64,000 bases of DNA, from assembly GCA_951217055.1 (NCBI GenBank), contig OX578276.1, forward strand, positions 75,011,144 to 75,075,143, in the 5' to 3' direction. Source of the stretch: Gerris lacustris (lineage: Eukaryota; Arthropoda; Insecta; Hemiptera; Gerridae). The notes below the pieces were generated by a model. It made no database searches, was not told the DNA's origin, and saw nothing but the letters and a program-made list of their open reading frames with translations. Positions 1-9,829 of this stretch are shown here, in pieces. The number at the start of each line of letters is the position of its first letter. Position 1 is the first letter of the stretch. Position numbers and translations under genes: made by a program.

Positions 1-134
1 ACAAATGTACATATGTATGATGTGTGAAGTGGCTGGAACTCTCTACCACGGGGCGTAAAAAGGGCCTAAGTGATGGCCTAATTGCAAGGTTTGAACAAGT
101 GGTTCGTCCTACCCGTTCTAGTAGGAAGAACTAG

Positions 135-156
135 ACTACTACTACTACTACTACTA
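135..156. repeat. (CTA)n microsatellite
   Basis: Seven perfect CTA/ACT triplets sit immediately upstream of a 16-base G run that opens the first monomer of the tandem repeat that follows. Confidence 0.9.
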
Positions 157-1118
157 GGGGGGGGGGGGGGGGACACGCAAAATTTCGATGTTTTTTGACA
201 AAATGGCGCTGACAATTAAGCACTACCCCTAAGTGGTATATATATTTCTATTCTACTCTTCAATACCTTTCATTTGATACCCCACTCAAAATTAAAAAAA
301 AAAAATTTTTTTCGAGTGACATGAATTATCCGCCATCTTGGATTTCCAGTATATCAGATCAAATTGCTAATCTTATTTTCTCTATGGCCCAGCAGACCGC
401 ACATTTTGCATATTTTTCTATATTTATAGTAATAGCGGAAATACGATTTTAGGGGGGGGGGGGGGGGACACACACGCAAAATTTCGATGTTTTTTGACAA
501 AATGGCGCTGAACATTAAGCTCTACCCCTAAGTGGTATATATATTTCTATTCTACTCTTCAGTACCTTTCATTTGATATCCCACTCAAAATTAAAAAAAA
601 ATATTTTTTTTCGAGTGACATGAATTATCCGCCATCTTGGATTTCCAGTATATCAGATCAAATTGCTAATCTTATTTTTTCTATGGCCCAGCAGACCGCA
701 CATTCTGCATATTTTTCTATATTTTTAGTAATAGCGGAAATACGATTTTAGGGGGGGGGGGACACGCAAAATTTCGATGTTTTTTGACAAAATGGCGCTG
801 AAAATTAAGCACTACCCCTAAGTGATATATTTCTATTCTACTCTTCAGTACCTTTCATTTGATACCCCACTCAAAATTTAAAAAAAATAATTTTTTTTCG
901 CGACGTGAATTATCCGCCATTTTGAATTTGAACAGCTGATAATATTGAGTTCGCTATATTTTTCCTGTGTGCGCGTCAAAACGATCTTTTATACTGGAAA
1001 GTTTCACGTGTTTATCTCTTTTGGTTCAAAAGTTATTGGAACCGTACAGAGTGACAGACAGACACAGGAACGAAACTATAAGGGTATCTTTTTTTTGGTT
1101 TTACCAACGAAACCCTAA
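157..1118 (+). repeat. Tandem ~295-bp monomers ending in a LINE-like 3' terminus
   Basis: Three copies of one monomer follow each other head to tail. Each starts with a poly-G run (157-172, 452-467, 751-761), giving periods of 295 and 299 bp. Shared blocks include the ATGGCGCTGA block just after the G run, the CTTTCATTTGATA block, an A-run/T-run junction and the ATCCGCCATCTTGG block. The third copy diverges after ~920 and runs into a tail with GACAGACAGACACAGG, then AGGGT...ACCCTAAAAA near 1081-1118. That tail, with a short stem and terminal A run, resembles 3' ends of arthropod non-LTR retrotransposons (known pattern; family not identified). A diverged relative with the same poly-G head and the same tail lies at 52179-52545, and a partial monomer at about 61010-61215. 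No coding sequence is visible here. It is most likely the repeat-bearing 3' untranslated region of a LINE or its nonautonomous derivative. Confidence 0.7.
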
Positions 1119-2159
1119 AAAAGGAGTATAAACAAACCAATATCCCTAATAGTAACTAGTTAAATTTAACTCATAAGAACTTTTAAATAACTAACTTCTC
1201 TGAAACAATTTCTAATAAACTTAACATAAAGATGAAGTATAAAAAATCAAGAGATTTTATTCCGGGTTCATAAACTCACATGTTGTAACTCGAGTATTGA
1301 GTTATTTGCGATTACCCACCATCAATGACAATAATAAGTGTTTAAAATATGAATAGTAAAAGTCTCCTTTATTTACAGATATACATTATATAAAAATACT
1401 TGTCATACATATATTTGACAGACAAGGGATTTAACTGTAAATAGACTTATCATCTTAAGTAGAAATCATCATTTTAAACTTTTATTTGTGCAGAAAAGTG
1501 TAAAACAACACTTTTTGTTTAATTTGTTTATTAATAAAGTGCCATTACTCTGTCTGTAACGTTTCAGGCGTAGAGGGATTATGGTTGAAAAATGTTACAG
1601 ATAAAAATAAAATTCGGTACTCATAGTCTTTTAATATAGTCGTAGTAGGACAACGCCTAAAACACTTATAGGAGTGAGATATTATTTAACGGGATAAAAA
1701 AGTAAAACATAAAACATACTACAAATATATATGTAGTAAAACAAAATCCTAATTAACCCTATTTTGAAGTCATAACTATTGACTATATAAAAATAGAAGG
1801 CAATAACATTTTCTAAACTATATTGATAGTGATTCATACTGAAGTCTCTATAATACACTCAAATAATCAGATTCCATTATCACAGATAAACAACCCTTAG
1901 CTTTAGAGCAAGTGTTTCCAGCATTTTTGAAGTCGGGACACTATACATGTTGTGACAGTGGTTATCAAAGGTTTATTCTACCTAAGTGCCCATAAATTTA
2001 AGTCATTAAGCTACTATCGTTCACCTTAATTACAAAATTACCTAAGATAAAAACATTAAAACGTCGACACAAAATCCTAAATAATTTATTTGTCGGAGAA
2101 GATACATTCATAACGAAATTAAAAGAAAAAGGAACCGAAAATTATATTCTATTAGAGAA
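1119..2159. other. AT-rich spacer, nothing recognised
   Basis: Low-GC sequence without a supported open frame, clear repeat or RNA gene. Confidence 0.6.
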
Positions 2160-3760
2160 CATATGAGTCGTAGTAGCCGGCAACATCAATGTGAGGATGA
2201 TTGAGTGCGGGGCATGCCACAAACGGATTCCAGGGACAGGACACGGAAAACTACCAGCTTACTGGTAGACAAGACATCCGGAATTGCCGAACAGCGCCAT
2301 AGTTGTAGGAGGACCTGAAGGTCAGCACAAACAAGCAATTCTGGTAACTAGCAAGCTCGGGGAGATAAAGTCAAGCTGTGCACTGGAGGTGGCCCTGATG
2401 GACAAAATAGTCCAAAGCACTATTCCCAAGTCACCCGGTAAGAAAAGCGGCAAACTGAGAGTGTGAGGAAGAATTCCCATCTTCTATCTAAGAACAGCTG
2501 GACCGGGAAATCTGGTCGATGAAGGCAAATAAAGCGCCAGGTTCAGATGGAATCCCCAGCAAGGCTCTCAAAGAAGCGCACCGACTGAACCCAGAACTAC
2601 TCTTCAATATGTACAACAGCTGCATCACAGAGGGTGTTTTCTGTGAGCGCTGCAAAGTCAGAAAACTAGTCCTTATCAGTGAGGGATAATAACCCCGATC
2701 TGCCATCGTCTTGTAGCCCCCCTGCATTTTTTTTACATAAAGGTAAACTATCTGAAAGGCTGATCAGAGATAGGCTTAAAGAAGCAATTAAGGCAGCTAG
2801 AGATATCCTCGAACCAGTTTGGGCTCAGATCTGGGCTCTCCACAATAGACGCGATCAGGCAGGTACCGGAAGCAGTCAGACGCACCGAAGATCACAATGG
2901 ACACGCAAAGGATGATACGCTCGACATAAGAAATGCCTTTAATTCCGTTAGATAGAGCAATGAAATTGAGGCGTTGCAGCATTCTAAGATATGTACCTCA
3001 TTACCTCTTGCGTATAGTAGATAACTATTTAAAATATCGGGAGCTCAAATAAGAAACAAAGGAAGGACGTCAAAAAGCTAAGATCACATCAGAACCATTA
3101 CAAGGATCTATTCTGGGCCAGGATTTTTGGAACGTCACACAAAACGGGCAAATGCGAGTTAAAACGCCTGAAGAAACCGTGGTAACGCAGATGATGTCGC
3201 CGTTCTTGTGGCAACGCGTAAAGTGGTAAAAAAATTCGGATCGTCATCAAATGGATGATAGAACATGGCCTATCACTGGCATTGGAAAAAACGGAGGTGG
3301 TGTGATTGACTAAGAAGAAAGGCAGAAAGACAAGACTACGAGCAGACGTCATCCCTTCTAGAGGGGTCAAAACGTTAGAGCGATGGCAGCACGGGGGGGG
3401 GGGGGGGGGGGGGGGGTCAGAAAACAAGAGGCCGCTGGGTGAAACAAAATCATGGTGATACTACCTGACCCAGTTCCTTAGTGCGAACAAAATGGGCATA
3501 TGCAAATCAAGCGCCTGCATTTACTGCCCAGACACCCAAGACGATGCCAAGCATATGTTTTATAGATGTAAAAAACGGAAGGGGAATTTGGGAAAGAACT
3601 CACTCAAGGCAACACCATAGAATATATACATAAGAGACGAGGGCAGATGGCTCGAACAGTGGGCCATATCTCGACCTCGACCAACAACTAGAATTTAGGG
3701 GCGTAAGAAAAAGGCTTAGCCCGAAGTAATGTGTTAAACGGTTCCAGACTAGGCCCAAAA
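2160..3760 (+). pseudogene. Decayed R1-like LINE ORF2 (reverse transcriptase and C-terminal zinc motif)
   Basis: This is a frameshifted, stop-ridden relic of a non-LTR retrotransposon ORF2, whose product would have reverse-transcribed the element at its target. Reading the plus strand and hopping frames shows, in order: a possible linker region (2284-2466); an RT block with KANKAPGSDGIPSKAL near 2520-2570; KLSERLIRDRLKEAI near 2744-2790; a remnant of the QGSILG block near 3100-3115; a GNADDVAVLVA block near 3184-3216, matching the catalytic YADD box with Y replaced by N; HGLSLALEKTEVV near 3264-3303; and a CIYC-x8-H-x4-C knuckle near 3516-3571, followed by RDEGRW near 3636. This order and the 'LALEKTEVV' block are typical of the R1 and related LINE clades. 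The 5' ORF1 and the endonuclease are not recognisable. A 24-base G run interrupts it at 3393-3416. Clade assignment is inference; LOA or I-like clades are alternatives. Confidence 0.8.
3393..3416 (+). repeat. (G)24 homopolymer tract inside the LINE relic
   Basis: Longest G run in the window. It sits between the RT part and the C-terminal knuckle of the LINE relic, where the family has no such tract, so it arose or expanded after insertion. Confidence 0.95.
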
Positions 3761-4688
3761 AAAGAGAGGGTGTTATAGACGGTAGGACCATTAGATAAGT
3801 ATTTATCGCGGGTAAGTCCGGGACTGTGTAATAACAGGCTAGCGGGTAAATGCATTTCACCAAACTCCCTCTCCACCCTCCCCCCCTCCCTGAGAAAAAA
3901 ACCATACAAATTAGAGTACACCCTGAATAAGAAATAAATGTATTAAAAATGCCAATTACACTATTGTTGAAAAGTGGCAATCAAAAATTGCGTCAGCTTG
4001 AGACTTTAAAAGAAAATGAGAAGTCGGAGACAATATCAAGACGGATATACGACTCGTATACAATGTCTTGAGGCAATCAGAAGGATACAGACTTTATCAA
4101 ACAAAAGAGCCAAGAAAATAAAAGGAGAGAATATAATATAAAATAATAACTTTTATAAAACAATATATTTTATTGAATAGAAAATGTTATTAAAGAAAAA
4201 GGTTCTTCTATTACTCAAATAAAAATAACATCTAAGCATAATTATCGTTAACGTCAAGGTGATTCATTCTTGATAAAAACAAACCATTCAGGAAGAAGGG
4301 AAGTAAAATACGATCCACATTAATAAAGATAATGGGTATGTCCTGATAAAACTCCCAAACATAATAAAAGCCTAATGTCAAATCATATTTAAAAACAAAA
4401 AAACTGTTTTGAAATAGATTGATACATTCTTGAAATTTACTGCATTAAGGTGAGGAGAGGGATATTCACTCCAACTTATTTTAAATGTGAACAAAGATAA
4501 TTAATTAATAATGGTTAAATTTAAAAGCAGAGAAATGTCAAAAAAAAAAAAAAAAAAAAAAAAAACAGAAACTGAGTAGAAGAAGCAAGAGTACTCTGTA
4601 CAATATGTAACATAATAAGTATATTCTAAAGGAAAACTTCACCTTATTGTACAACAAGTTACACATAATAGATAAACCATAAACCAGC
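3761..4688. other. AT-rich spacer with a poly-A run
   Basis: The first ~150 bases may still be the LINE 3' region. The rest is featureless low-GC sequence apart from a run of about 26 A at 4540-4565. Confidence 0.5.
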
Positions 4689-4734
4689 CCTATACCTGGT
4701 CTTCTTGAGTTGGTATAGGTCCAGAGTTGGGTGG

Positions 4735-4777
4735 GCATCGTCGGGCCCCTGATGAGTCGGACGCGACGAAACGATGC
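4735..4777 (+). ncRNA. Hammerhead ribozyme, copy 1
   Basis: All conserved parts are in order. Helix III strand GCATCG (4735-4740) is followed by the cleavage triplet GTC, made of G4740, T4741 and C4742. Next comes GGGCCC (4743-4748), then the CTGATGA core (4749-4755). Helix II is GTCG/CGAC (4756-4759 with 4764-4767) closed by loop GACG. The GAAA core is 4768-4771, and the return strand of helix III is CGATGC (4772-4777), pairing perfectly with 4735-4740; A4771-T4741 gives the usual 15.1-16.1 pair. Cleavage is predicted after C4742. Helix I is the odd part: GGGCCC is self-complementary but leaves no loop, so a lone molecule could hardly fold it. Two units could share it as a 6-bp duplex, giving a double hammerhead. 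By its open helix III it would be called type III. Activity is inferred, not shown. Confidence 0.9.
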
Positions 4778-5036
4778 AGGACATGGCGTAATGCCGAGCC
4801 AATATCTTAATGACGCAATGTCTGATGTTGGAACAGTTCCTATGGGTCACGCTTGCGTGGCACATCCCTTGGTGTCTCTCACAAATGGTGTAGCCTATTG
4901 CAGTGTGCAAAAACACGGTATTACATTGCTGATGTGTTTTGCCAGCCAAGCAAGAATGGCGGTATGAGAGCACGCTCGTCTCTGATAAGTCCTATATCTG
5001 ATCTTCTTGATCTAGTATAGGTCCAGAGTTGGGTGG

Positions 5037-5079
5037 GCATCGTCGGGCCCCTGATGAGTCGGACGCGACGAAACGATGC
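5037..5079 (+). ncRNA. Hammerhead ribozyme, copy 2
   Basis: Identical to copy 1, 302 bp downstream. Helix III GCATCG (5037-5042) pairs with CGATGC (5074-5079); cleavage is predicted after C5044; helix I segment GGGCCC is 5045-5050; the CTGATGA core is 5051-5057; helix II is GTCG/CGAC with loop GACG (5058-5069); GAAA is 5070-5073. Conservation of every core base in both copies argues for recent amplification or selection. Confidence 0.9.
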
Positions 5080-5188
5080 AGGACATGGCGTAATGCCGAG
5101 CCAATATCTTAATGACGCAATGTCTGATGTTGGAACAGTTCCTATGGGTCACGCTTGCGTGGCACATCCCTTGGTGTCTCTCACAAAT

Positions 5189-5289
<101 letters not shown>

Positions 5290-5539
5290 CCAAGAATTAT
5301 CTATAAATTCCCGAAATTTTAAGTCTAAATCGAAAATAAAGAATGAATATTGCTTAAATTGTTTCTTGAGCACATAGGTAATAATAGGTAAATCTAATCG
5401 TTACCGCAGAGATAAACAGAATAAAAACTTAATTTTTTGGAATTGGGAGTAGAAAAGTCATTAGTTTCTTTCTAAATAATTAAATTGTTCTAAGTTGGTT
5501 AAAACTATTGGTTTTAAAACTATTAGATATAATCACTAA

Positions 5540-6052
5540 ATTCCACCACTGCAGGCTCTTTTTACAAATTAATACAAGGTGAAGTAGGATCTTATCCCTG
5601 GTTTAAAGGAATTGATGAACATAGGAGGATGATAACAACAATTAACCGTCTCAGAGCTAATCACGGCATTTGTAAGGCATATTTACATAAGATTGGAAAA
5701 GAAAACTCTGCTATTTGTACCTATTGTAATGAGAAAGAAGATTTAGAGCATACCATAATGTGTTGTGTAAAGTTTTCAACGCAAAGAGAAATATTTTTTA
5801 GAATATTACACACTAGCAATATAACACAGCCCTTCTGTTATTTATCTTTATTATCATCTCGGTCGATTTCCATTTACAAGCATTTATTTCAATTCCTTGT
5901 ATCGTCAAAAATTGAAATATAATTAATTTAAGTAATTAAATTAAGAACCTATTAAATGGTTGTAATAGAATTATGGCTGTATGGTTCCACAAGCCAATGC
6001 CAAAAAAAAAAAAAAATAAAAATAAAATAAAAAATAAAAATAAAAAAAAAGT
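5540..6052 (+). mobile_element. 5'-truncated LINE: ORF2 C-terminus plus A-rich tail
   Basis: A short open frame enters near 5553 and ends at the TAA at 5922. It encodes the last ~120 residues of a LINE ORF2: FYKLIQGEVGSYPWF, then HRRMITTINRLRANHG, then a CTYC-x8-H-x4-C knuckle (CTYCNEKEDLEHTIMCC). This C-terminal layout is common in insect I- and Jockey-like LINEs. After the stop come ~75 bp of 3' untranslated sequence and an A-rich tail with T interruptions (6001-6052), as expected of a target-primed insertion. The RT domain is missing, which fits ordinary 5' truncation. The last part is open without stops, so the copy is younger than the R1-like relic at 2.2-3.8 kb, and its protein is clearly different from that relic's knuckle region. 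Confidence 0.8.
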
Positions 6053-6444
6053 ACAGATTATTTAACTTTATTGTTTGTTTTTTGAACTTTATAATATACA
6101 TGTTAAACTTATTAACACAACTTTATAGTAGGTACTATAAAGTCTACTGTACTACAGTAATACTTATATCCACAAGTGCTTAACAAGATTAAAAATAAAA
6201 TAATAATAGACCAGACAAGTATATATTGTAAATGGAATTTCCTTTAAAATGTCTTATTGTTGTGTTATGTGTTATTGTCTTATTAGCAGTAGTAAATAAA
6301 ACAGTAAACACAAAATTTGATCCAGATAGGTAGTTTGAGATTTGTAAATTCATGGAGAAAATATTCTCTATTTAAAATTAAAAAAATATACCCGTCAATC
6401 AAATTTTATTTTAATTTTCTTAAATCGTTTTTTAAAGAAGAATT

Positions 6445-6448
<4 letters not shown>
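6053..6448. other. AT-rich spacer, nothing recognised
   Basis: Low-GC sequence between the LINE tail and a (TA)n run. No supported feature. Confidence 0.6.

Positions 6449-6531
<83 letters not shown>
6449..6531. repeat. (TA)n microsatellite
   Basis: About 41 uninterrupted TA units. Confidence 0.98.
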
Positions 6532-6533
<2 letters not shown>

Positions 6534-6723
6534 ACTGTCAAATAATAATCAAATTTCTAGAGGAACAATTGTATTAATATATCCATTTAGGGTGTCAATT
6601 TCATTATTTCTACCATTCTATTCTATAACCATTTTTTTTTTTATTTAATTTCAGAGATAGAGAAACAATCACATTGTTTGTGGAGGTTAAAATTGAGGCA
6701 TAGCATAATACGAGGAATATTAC

Positions 6724-6877
6724 CTTGAGCCTGGGATGAGAACAAGGCAATGGCGGATTCATTGATGTTGTTGTTGGTTGGTCGAGATGTCTTGGCCTGA
6801 GCGGCCGTGCTCCTCAACCTCCGCGCCCATCCTACCGCCTGCCTGCCAACAGACACAATAACCCAGCCGTCAGACAT
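6724..6877 (-). CDS. Candidate first coding exon of an unrecognised host gene
   Basis: On the minus strand an ATG at 6877 opens 51 codons (MSDGWVIVSVGRQAVGW..., ending ...SAIALFSSQAQ) and meets a good splice donor, CAAG|GTAATATT, with the exon's last base at 6724. The exon is 154 nt long, so it ends in phase 1. The block is clearly GC-richer than the DNA around it, and the base before the ATG at position -3 is a purine (GTGAG-ATG). The frame continues into the presumed intron to a stop at 6641, which would be read-through only. Upstream on the minus strand, CCAAT-like and pyrimidine-poor sequence gives no clear TATA box. I do not recognise the protein: no domain, signal peptide or membrane segment stands out. 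It could equally be an old element's exon or a chance frame in a GC island. Confidence is moderate to low. Confidence 0.35.
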
Positions 6878-6889
6878 CTCACACTACCC

Positions 6890-7369
6890 TTCAACACTAC
6901 ACAAAGCAAACCAATCAATTAATTAATTAAATCCCCTCATCGTCACTCAATGCAAGTATTAATATCATCAGGAAGTAGAAGCACAAACATCACCAAGCCA
7001 ATTCACTGAGCTATGGCATGTAGAACGCATTAACCCAAATAAGATAACAACGTGAATGTTTTTTTTTATAGTAATACAATAATTTAAAAAAAAAAGGTAA
7101 ATCGAGGACGTAAGTTCTCTCCAATGACTGACATTTCAATAGAACAAAACAAACAAAAGAAAGCACATTAATTTTATCTAGAATAGAAAATATATTATAT
7201 AACAGTGCAATTGAAAAATAGTGTGGCACATATCTTCCTCATGTTCAAAATTCCTGTTTTGCTATTACGACCCGTTTTGTTTCTCCACATAAAATAAAAT
7301 GTTCACTAGAACTAGAGCAATATTTAAGTTGTACAGAATATTAAACTACAGTTTTCGAGAAACCATCCA
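6890..7369. other. AT-rich spacer, nothing recognised
   Basis: No supported feature. If the minus-strand exon is real, its promoter should lie in the first few hundred bases here. Confidence 0.5.
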
Positions 7370-7745
7370 AATTTCTTAAAAACCGAATGAGAACTTTTAA
7401 AGACATATGAGCAAATAAAAATAAAAAAATGATTGTGCGCATGCGGAATAGGGACAAGTAGGACCAAGGGAGTTGAAATTAATATGGGACAAACAATGGC
7501 TTAATTTTGACTTATTTTTTTTTTTTTAATTAAAATCGGATAAGTAGATTTTAGTACAAGGTGGTACGCAAAAATGTTAAACAACAGACAGATACGAAAC
7601 AAAAAAATGTTCCTAATGTCTGAAATAGATTTCTGTCTAGGAATTTTTTTGATTCAAAGATAAAAAATGTCGTTCTTCAGAATTATTACAATGCTTCCGC
7701 TACCTTCGTAAAGCTCGGAAGCTGAATCTGGTAGTTGAATTGTAT
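7370..7745 (+). repeat. Dispersed repeat family A, copy 1
   Basis: Shares with copies at 23.6, 29.3 and 55.2 kb the ordered blocks GACAGA/CAGACAGA, AATGTTCC...ATGTCTGAAA, GATTTCTGTCT and a terminal hairpin (GCTTCCGCTACC / CTCGGAAGC at 7693-7723). No coding capacity. The hairpin near the 3' end and the lack of a poly-A tail make it a nonautonomous element of unknown class. Confidence 0.6.
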
Positions 7746-8609
7746 TAAATAGGCAAATAGGATAAGCACTTAAATGGCTTGTAAAAACATAATATTAAGT
7801 AATTAATTATTAAATATTTTATAAATTGTTTCGTTATCAATTTCGCCTCGAAATTGGATTTGTCTGGGCAAAAACATTAATAAATACACATTTACACACA
7901 TTTTATTGTTCCATTTACATGCACGGCATACACACTTTACGGAAATTGTTTAAGCAGTTTAGGCTTCTTGCAACTCCACAGAGGACATAGACAATTTTTA
8001 AACCAATTTTTGAACACAATACAAAAAGTAAAAAAAAACTTAATAGGACGCTACAATGCAATAATTACAAGATGAACTAAAACAGGTAAATATTTCTTTG
8101 ACTGTATTTAATGAATAATAATAGAAAATATGATTAAACTAAACCGTTATTAACTATCATCAACATTATCATTGATCTAAAAATGATTTAATTAATCTGT
8201 AAAAGGAGATATAAATACATTTAAGGCTATAATAATATTTGGTTATAAATACAAGAATAAAATATGATAATAGTGTCAGTTATTTCCAGCTGAGGGTCCA
8301 TATTTGGTATCGAATAACAGATGAAGGTCAGTGTAAAGCTTGATTTACAAATAAAACGAATGCAAATACCTCTCAGTATAGGACTGAGCCCACAGTGTTT
8401 TCCATTGAGTTAAACTCATTAAATTATTGAATGAAATTAAAGTGTCATGAATTCAGGTTATTTAGTATGTAAAAAGATAATTATATACTTTTTTAGTTTT
8501 TCTCTTTAATACTACCATTTATAAAAAAGCACTTTCTTAAATGATAGCAAAAAAGTTTAATAAAGTATTTTATCCAATTAACTAAAGAATGAAGCCAAAA
8601 AATCATTTT
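7746..8609. other. AT-rich spacer, nothing recognised
   Basis: No supported feature. Confidence 0.6.
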
Positions 8610-8657
8610 AGTCCACAGGCATAAGAAGTGAGTCGCTGATTGATAAAGTTTTCTTAC

Positions 8658-8759
8658 CTTATGGAATAGCTTATTTATGCCTTGTCCACCGATGAATTGG
8701 GTATATGGCAACTGGGCGCTGGGCCATTTCTTTTTTGTTGACATGCCAAATTTGCCCTT
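8658..8759 (-). pseudogene. Exon-like block, 34 codons, left arm copy
   Basis: Minus strand: a pyrimidine-rich acceptor ending in CCCGCAG precedes 102 nt in one open frame (KGKFGMSTKKKWPSAQLPY...), then CATAAG|GTAAGAAAA, a near-consensus donor. The length is 34 whole codons, phase 0 on both sides. Compared with the right-arm copy there is a synonymous change (AAA/AAG in KGKF) and one replacement near the end (leucine here in the NK-x-FHK motif). I do not recognise the protein. Whether it is spliced into anything cannot be seen, so I list it as a gene fragment. Confidence 0.45.
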
Positions 8760-9030
8760 CTGCGGGAACATTGAAAAGAGATAGATAAAGTTTTGATTTT
8801 CACAGGATCGTTTAATTAAATTATTTAAAAAACAGTGGTAAAGGTGGCCACCGATAAGAGTGGGCCGTTTGGGGTGTCCACCGCCCCAAACATATCGCTC
8901 TGCGAGAACGTTGAAAAGAAAACGGCCCACTCTTATCGGTGGCCACCTTTACCACTGTTTTTTAAATAATTTAATTAAACGATCCTGTGAAAATCAAAAC
9001 TTTATCTATCTCTTTTCAATGTTCCCGCAG

Positions 9031-9132
9031 AAGGGCAAGTTTGGCATGTCAACAAAAAAGAAATGGCCCAGCGCCCAGTTGCCATATACCCAATTCATCG
9101 GTGGACAAGGCATAAATAAGCGATTCCATAAG
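9031..9132 (+). pseudogene. Exon-like block, 34 codons, right arm copy
   Basis: Plus strand mirror of the left-arm block. TTTTCAATGTTCCCGCAG ends at 9030, the 102-nt open block runs 9031-9132, and GTAAGAAAAC follows at 9133. It differs by arginine in place of leucine in NK-x-FHK, from CGA versus CTA. The surrounding ~75% of the arm is AT-rich and looks intronic. Both splice edges being kept in both copies suggests either a recent duplication or conversion between the arms. Confidence 0.45.
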
Positions 9133-9214
9133 GTAAGAAAACTTTATCAATCAGCGACTCACTTCTTATGGTGGCCTGTGGACTAATATGCAACTAATAA
9201 ATTTTACACTTAAT

Positions 9215-9303
9215 ATTTTCAAGATGGCGACCTATATGGCGGGCGACTAAAAAAAGTTTTTAGTCACCATGACATGTTGCACATCAATTTAAAGTTACTT
9301 GTT
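9215..9303 (+). repeat. Short dispersed repeat, shared with 27360-27450
   Basis: A GGCGGGCGACTAAAAAAA / TTTTTAGTCACC palindrome (stem around GTGACTAAAAA) followed by ATGACATGTT and ACATCAATTTAAA. The same order occurs at 27360-27450 with a few substitutions. It probably marks the end of an unidentified element. Confidence 0.6.
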
Positions 9304-9309
9304 TGAAAA

Positions 9310-9741
9310 AAGAAGTATAATTCCTGGAAATCAATCAAATATAATTGTAATGGGTTAACTAGTAATAAATAAAAGATGCACCTGACATATTTTTTTAAAA
9401 AGAGAATAAATCATATTTTAATTTTAGAACCGGGGACCGAGCACCCACGGCGCTCGAAATTTAAAATTTTTTAAATGTGTAGGAAAAATGAATAAAAAAA
9501 TTCAATTTTTAGGTATATTATTAAATATGCTTGGTTATCCAATAAAAGTATAAAGCTAAAAAGGTTTGAAACTCAATTTTATTAATTAAATACATAGTCC
9601 AGTTATTTTAGTCATAAATATGGCGTATGTTCCAAAAAAAAAATCGGAGCTTCAATTTGACATTCTAGAAAACATATTGAAAATCGGCAACAAGATCGCA
9701 GTCGTGTTAATAGATATTCAATACCCTTTTGATACTTGTTT
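9310..9741. other. AT-rich spacer
   Basis: Nothing convincing. A 69-codon open frame starts at 9620, but its second half is family C repeat, so it is not called as a gene. Confidence 0.5.
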
Positions 9742-9829
9742 CACCGTCCCCTACACGTGGACATATCGTTGGCTCGGTTTTGATTCGGCGTTAGCGAGAT
9801 CCCAGGTACAAAGTTTTGTGCTTTTATAA
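9742..9829 (+). repeat. Dispersed repeat segment (family C)
   Basis: The CACCGTCCCCTA-N-ACG block, then CATATCG-TGG-TCGGTTT, ATTCGG-GTTAGCGAGAT and CTTTTATA recurs at 24523-24597 and, in a longer context, inside both copies of the repeat at 41.0 and 42.7 kb. Confidence 0.5.

Larger units (their letters stand above)
8610..9184. repeat. Large inverted repeat (two ~260-bp arms, 49-bp spacer) carrying an exon-like block in each arm
   Basis: Left arm 8610-8870 and right arm 8920-9184 are near-perfect reverse complements; the outermost difference is a 4-base indel next to the CCACAGG ends. The 49-bp spacer has its own small inverted pair (GGGGTGTCCACCGCCCC). It also holds a third, diverged copy of the splice-acceptor region seen in the arms (CTCTGCGAGAACGTTGAAAAG, compare CTTCTGCGGGAACATTGAAAAG). 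Because each arm holds a block bounded by AG and GT (next two entries), the structure looks like an inverted duplication of a gene fragment with its intron edges, or a foldback element that captured one. A transcript of either strand would form a ~260-bp hairpin. Confidence 0.85.

Noticed and set aside
3600..3980. 126-codon minus-strand frame
   Set aside because: Antisense to the LINE C-terminal and 3' region; no motif of its own.
8493..8930. 145-codon minus-strand frame as one protein
   Set aside because: It reads through a clear intron acceptor and donor; only the 102-nt block inside it is exon-like, and the mirror frame on the other arm shows the same.
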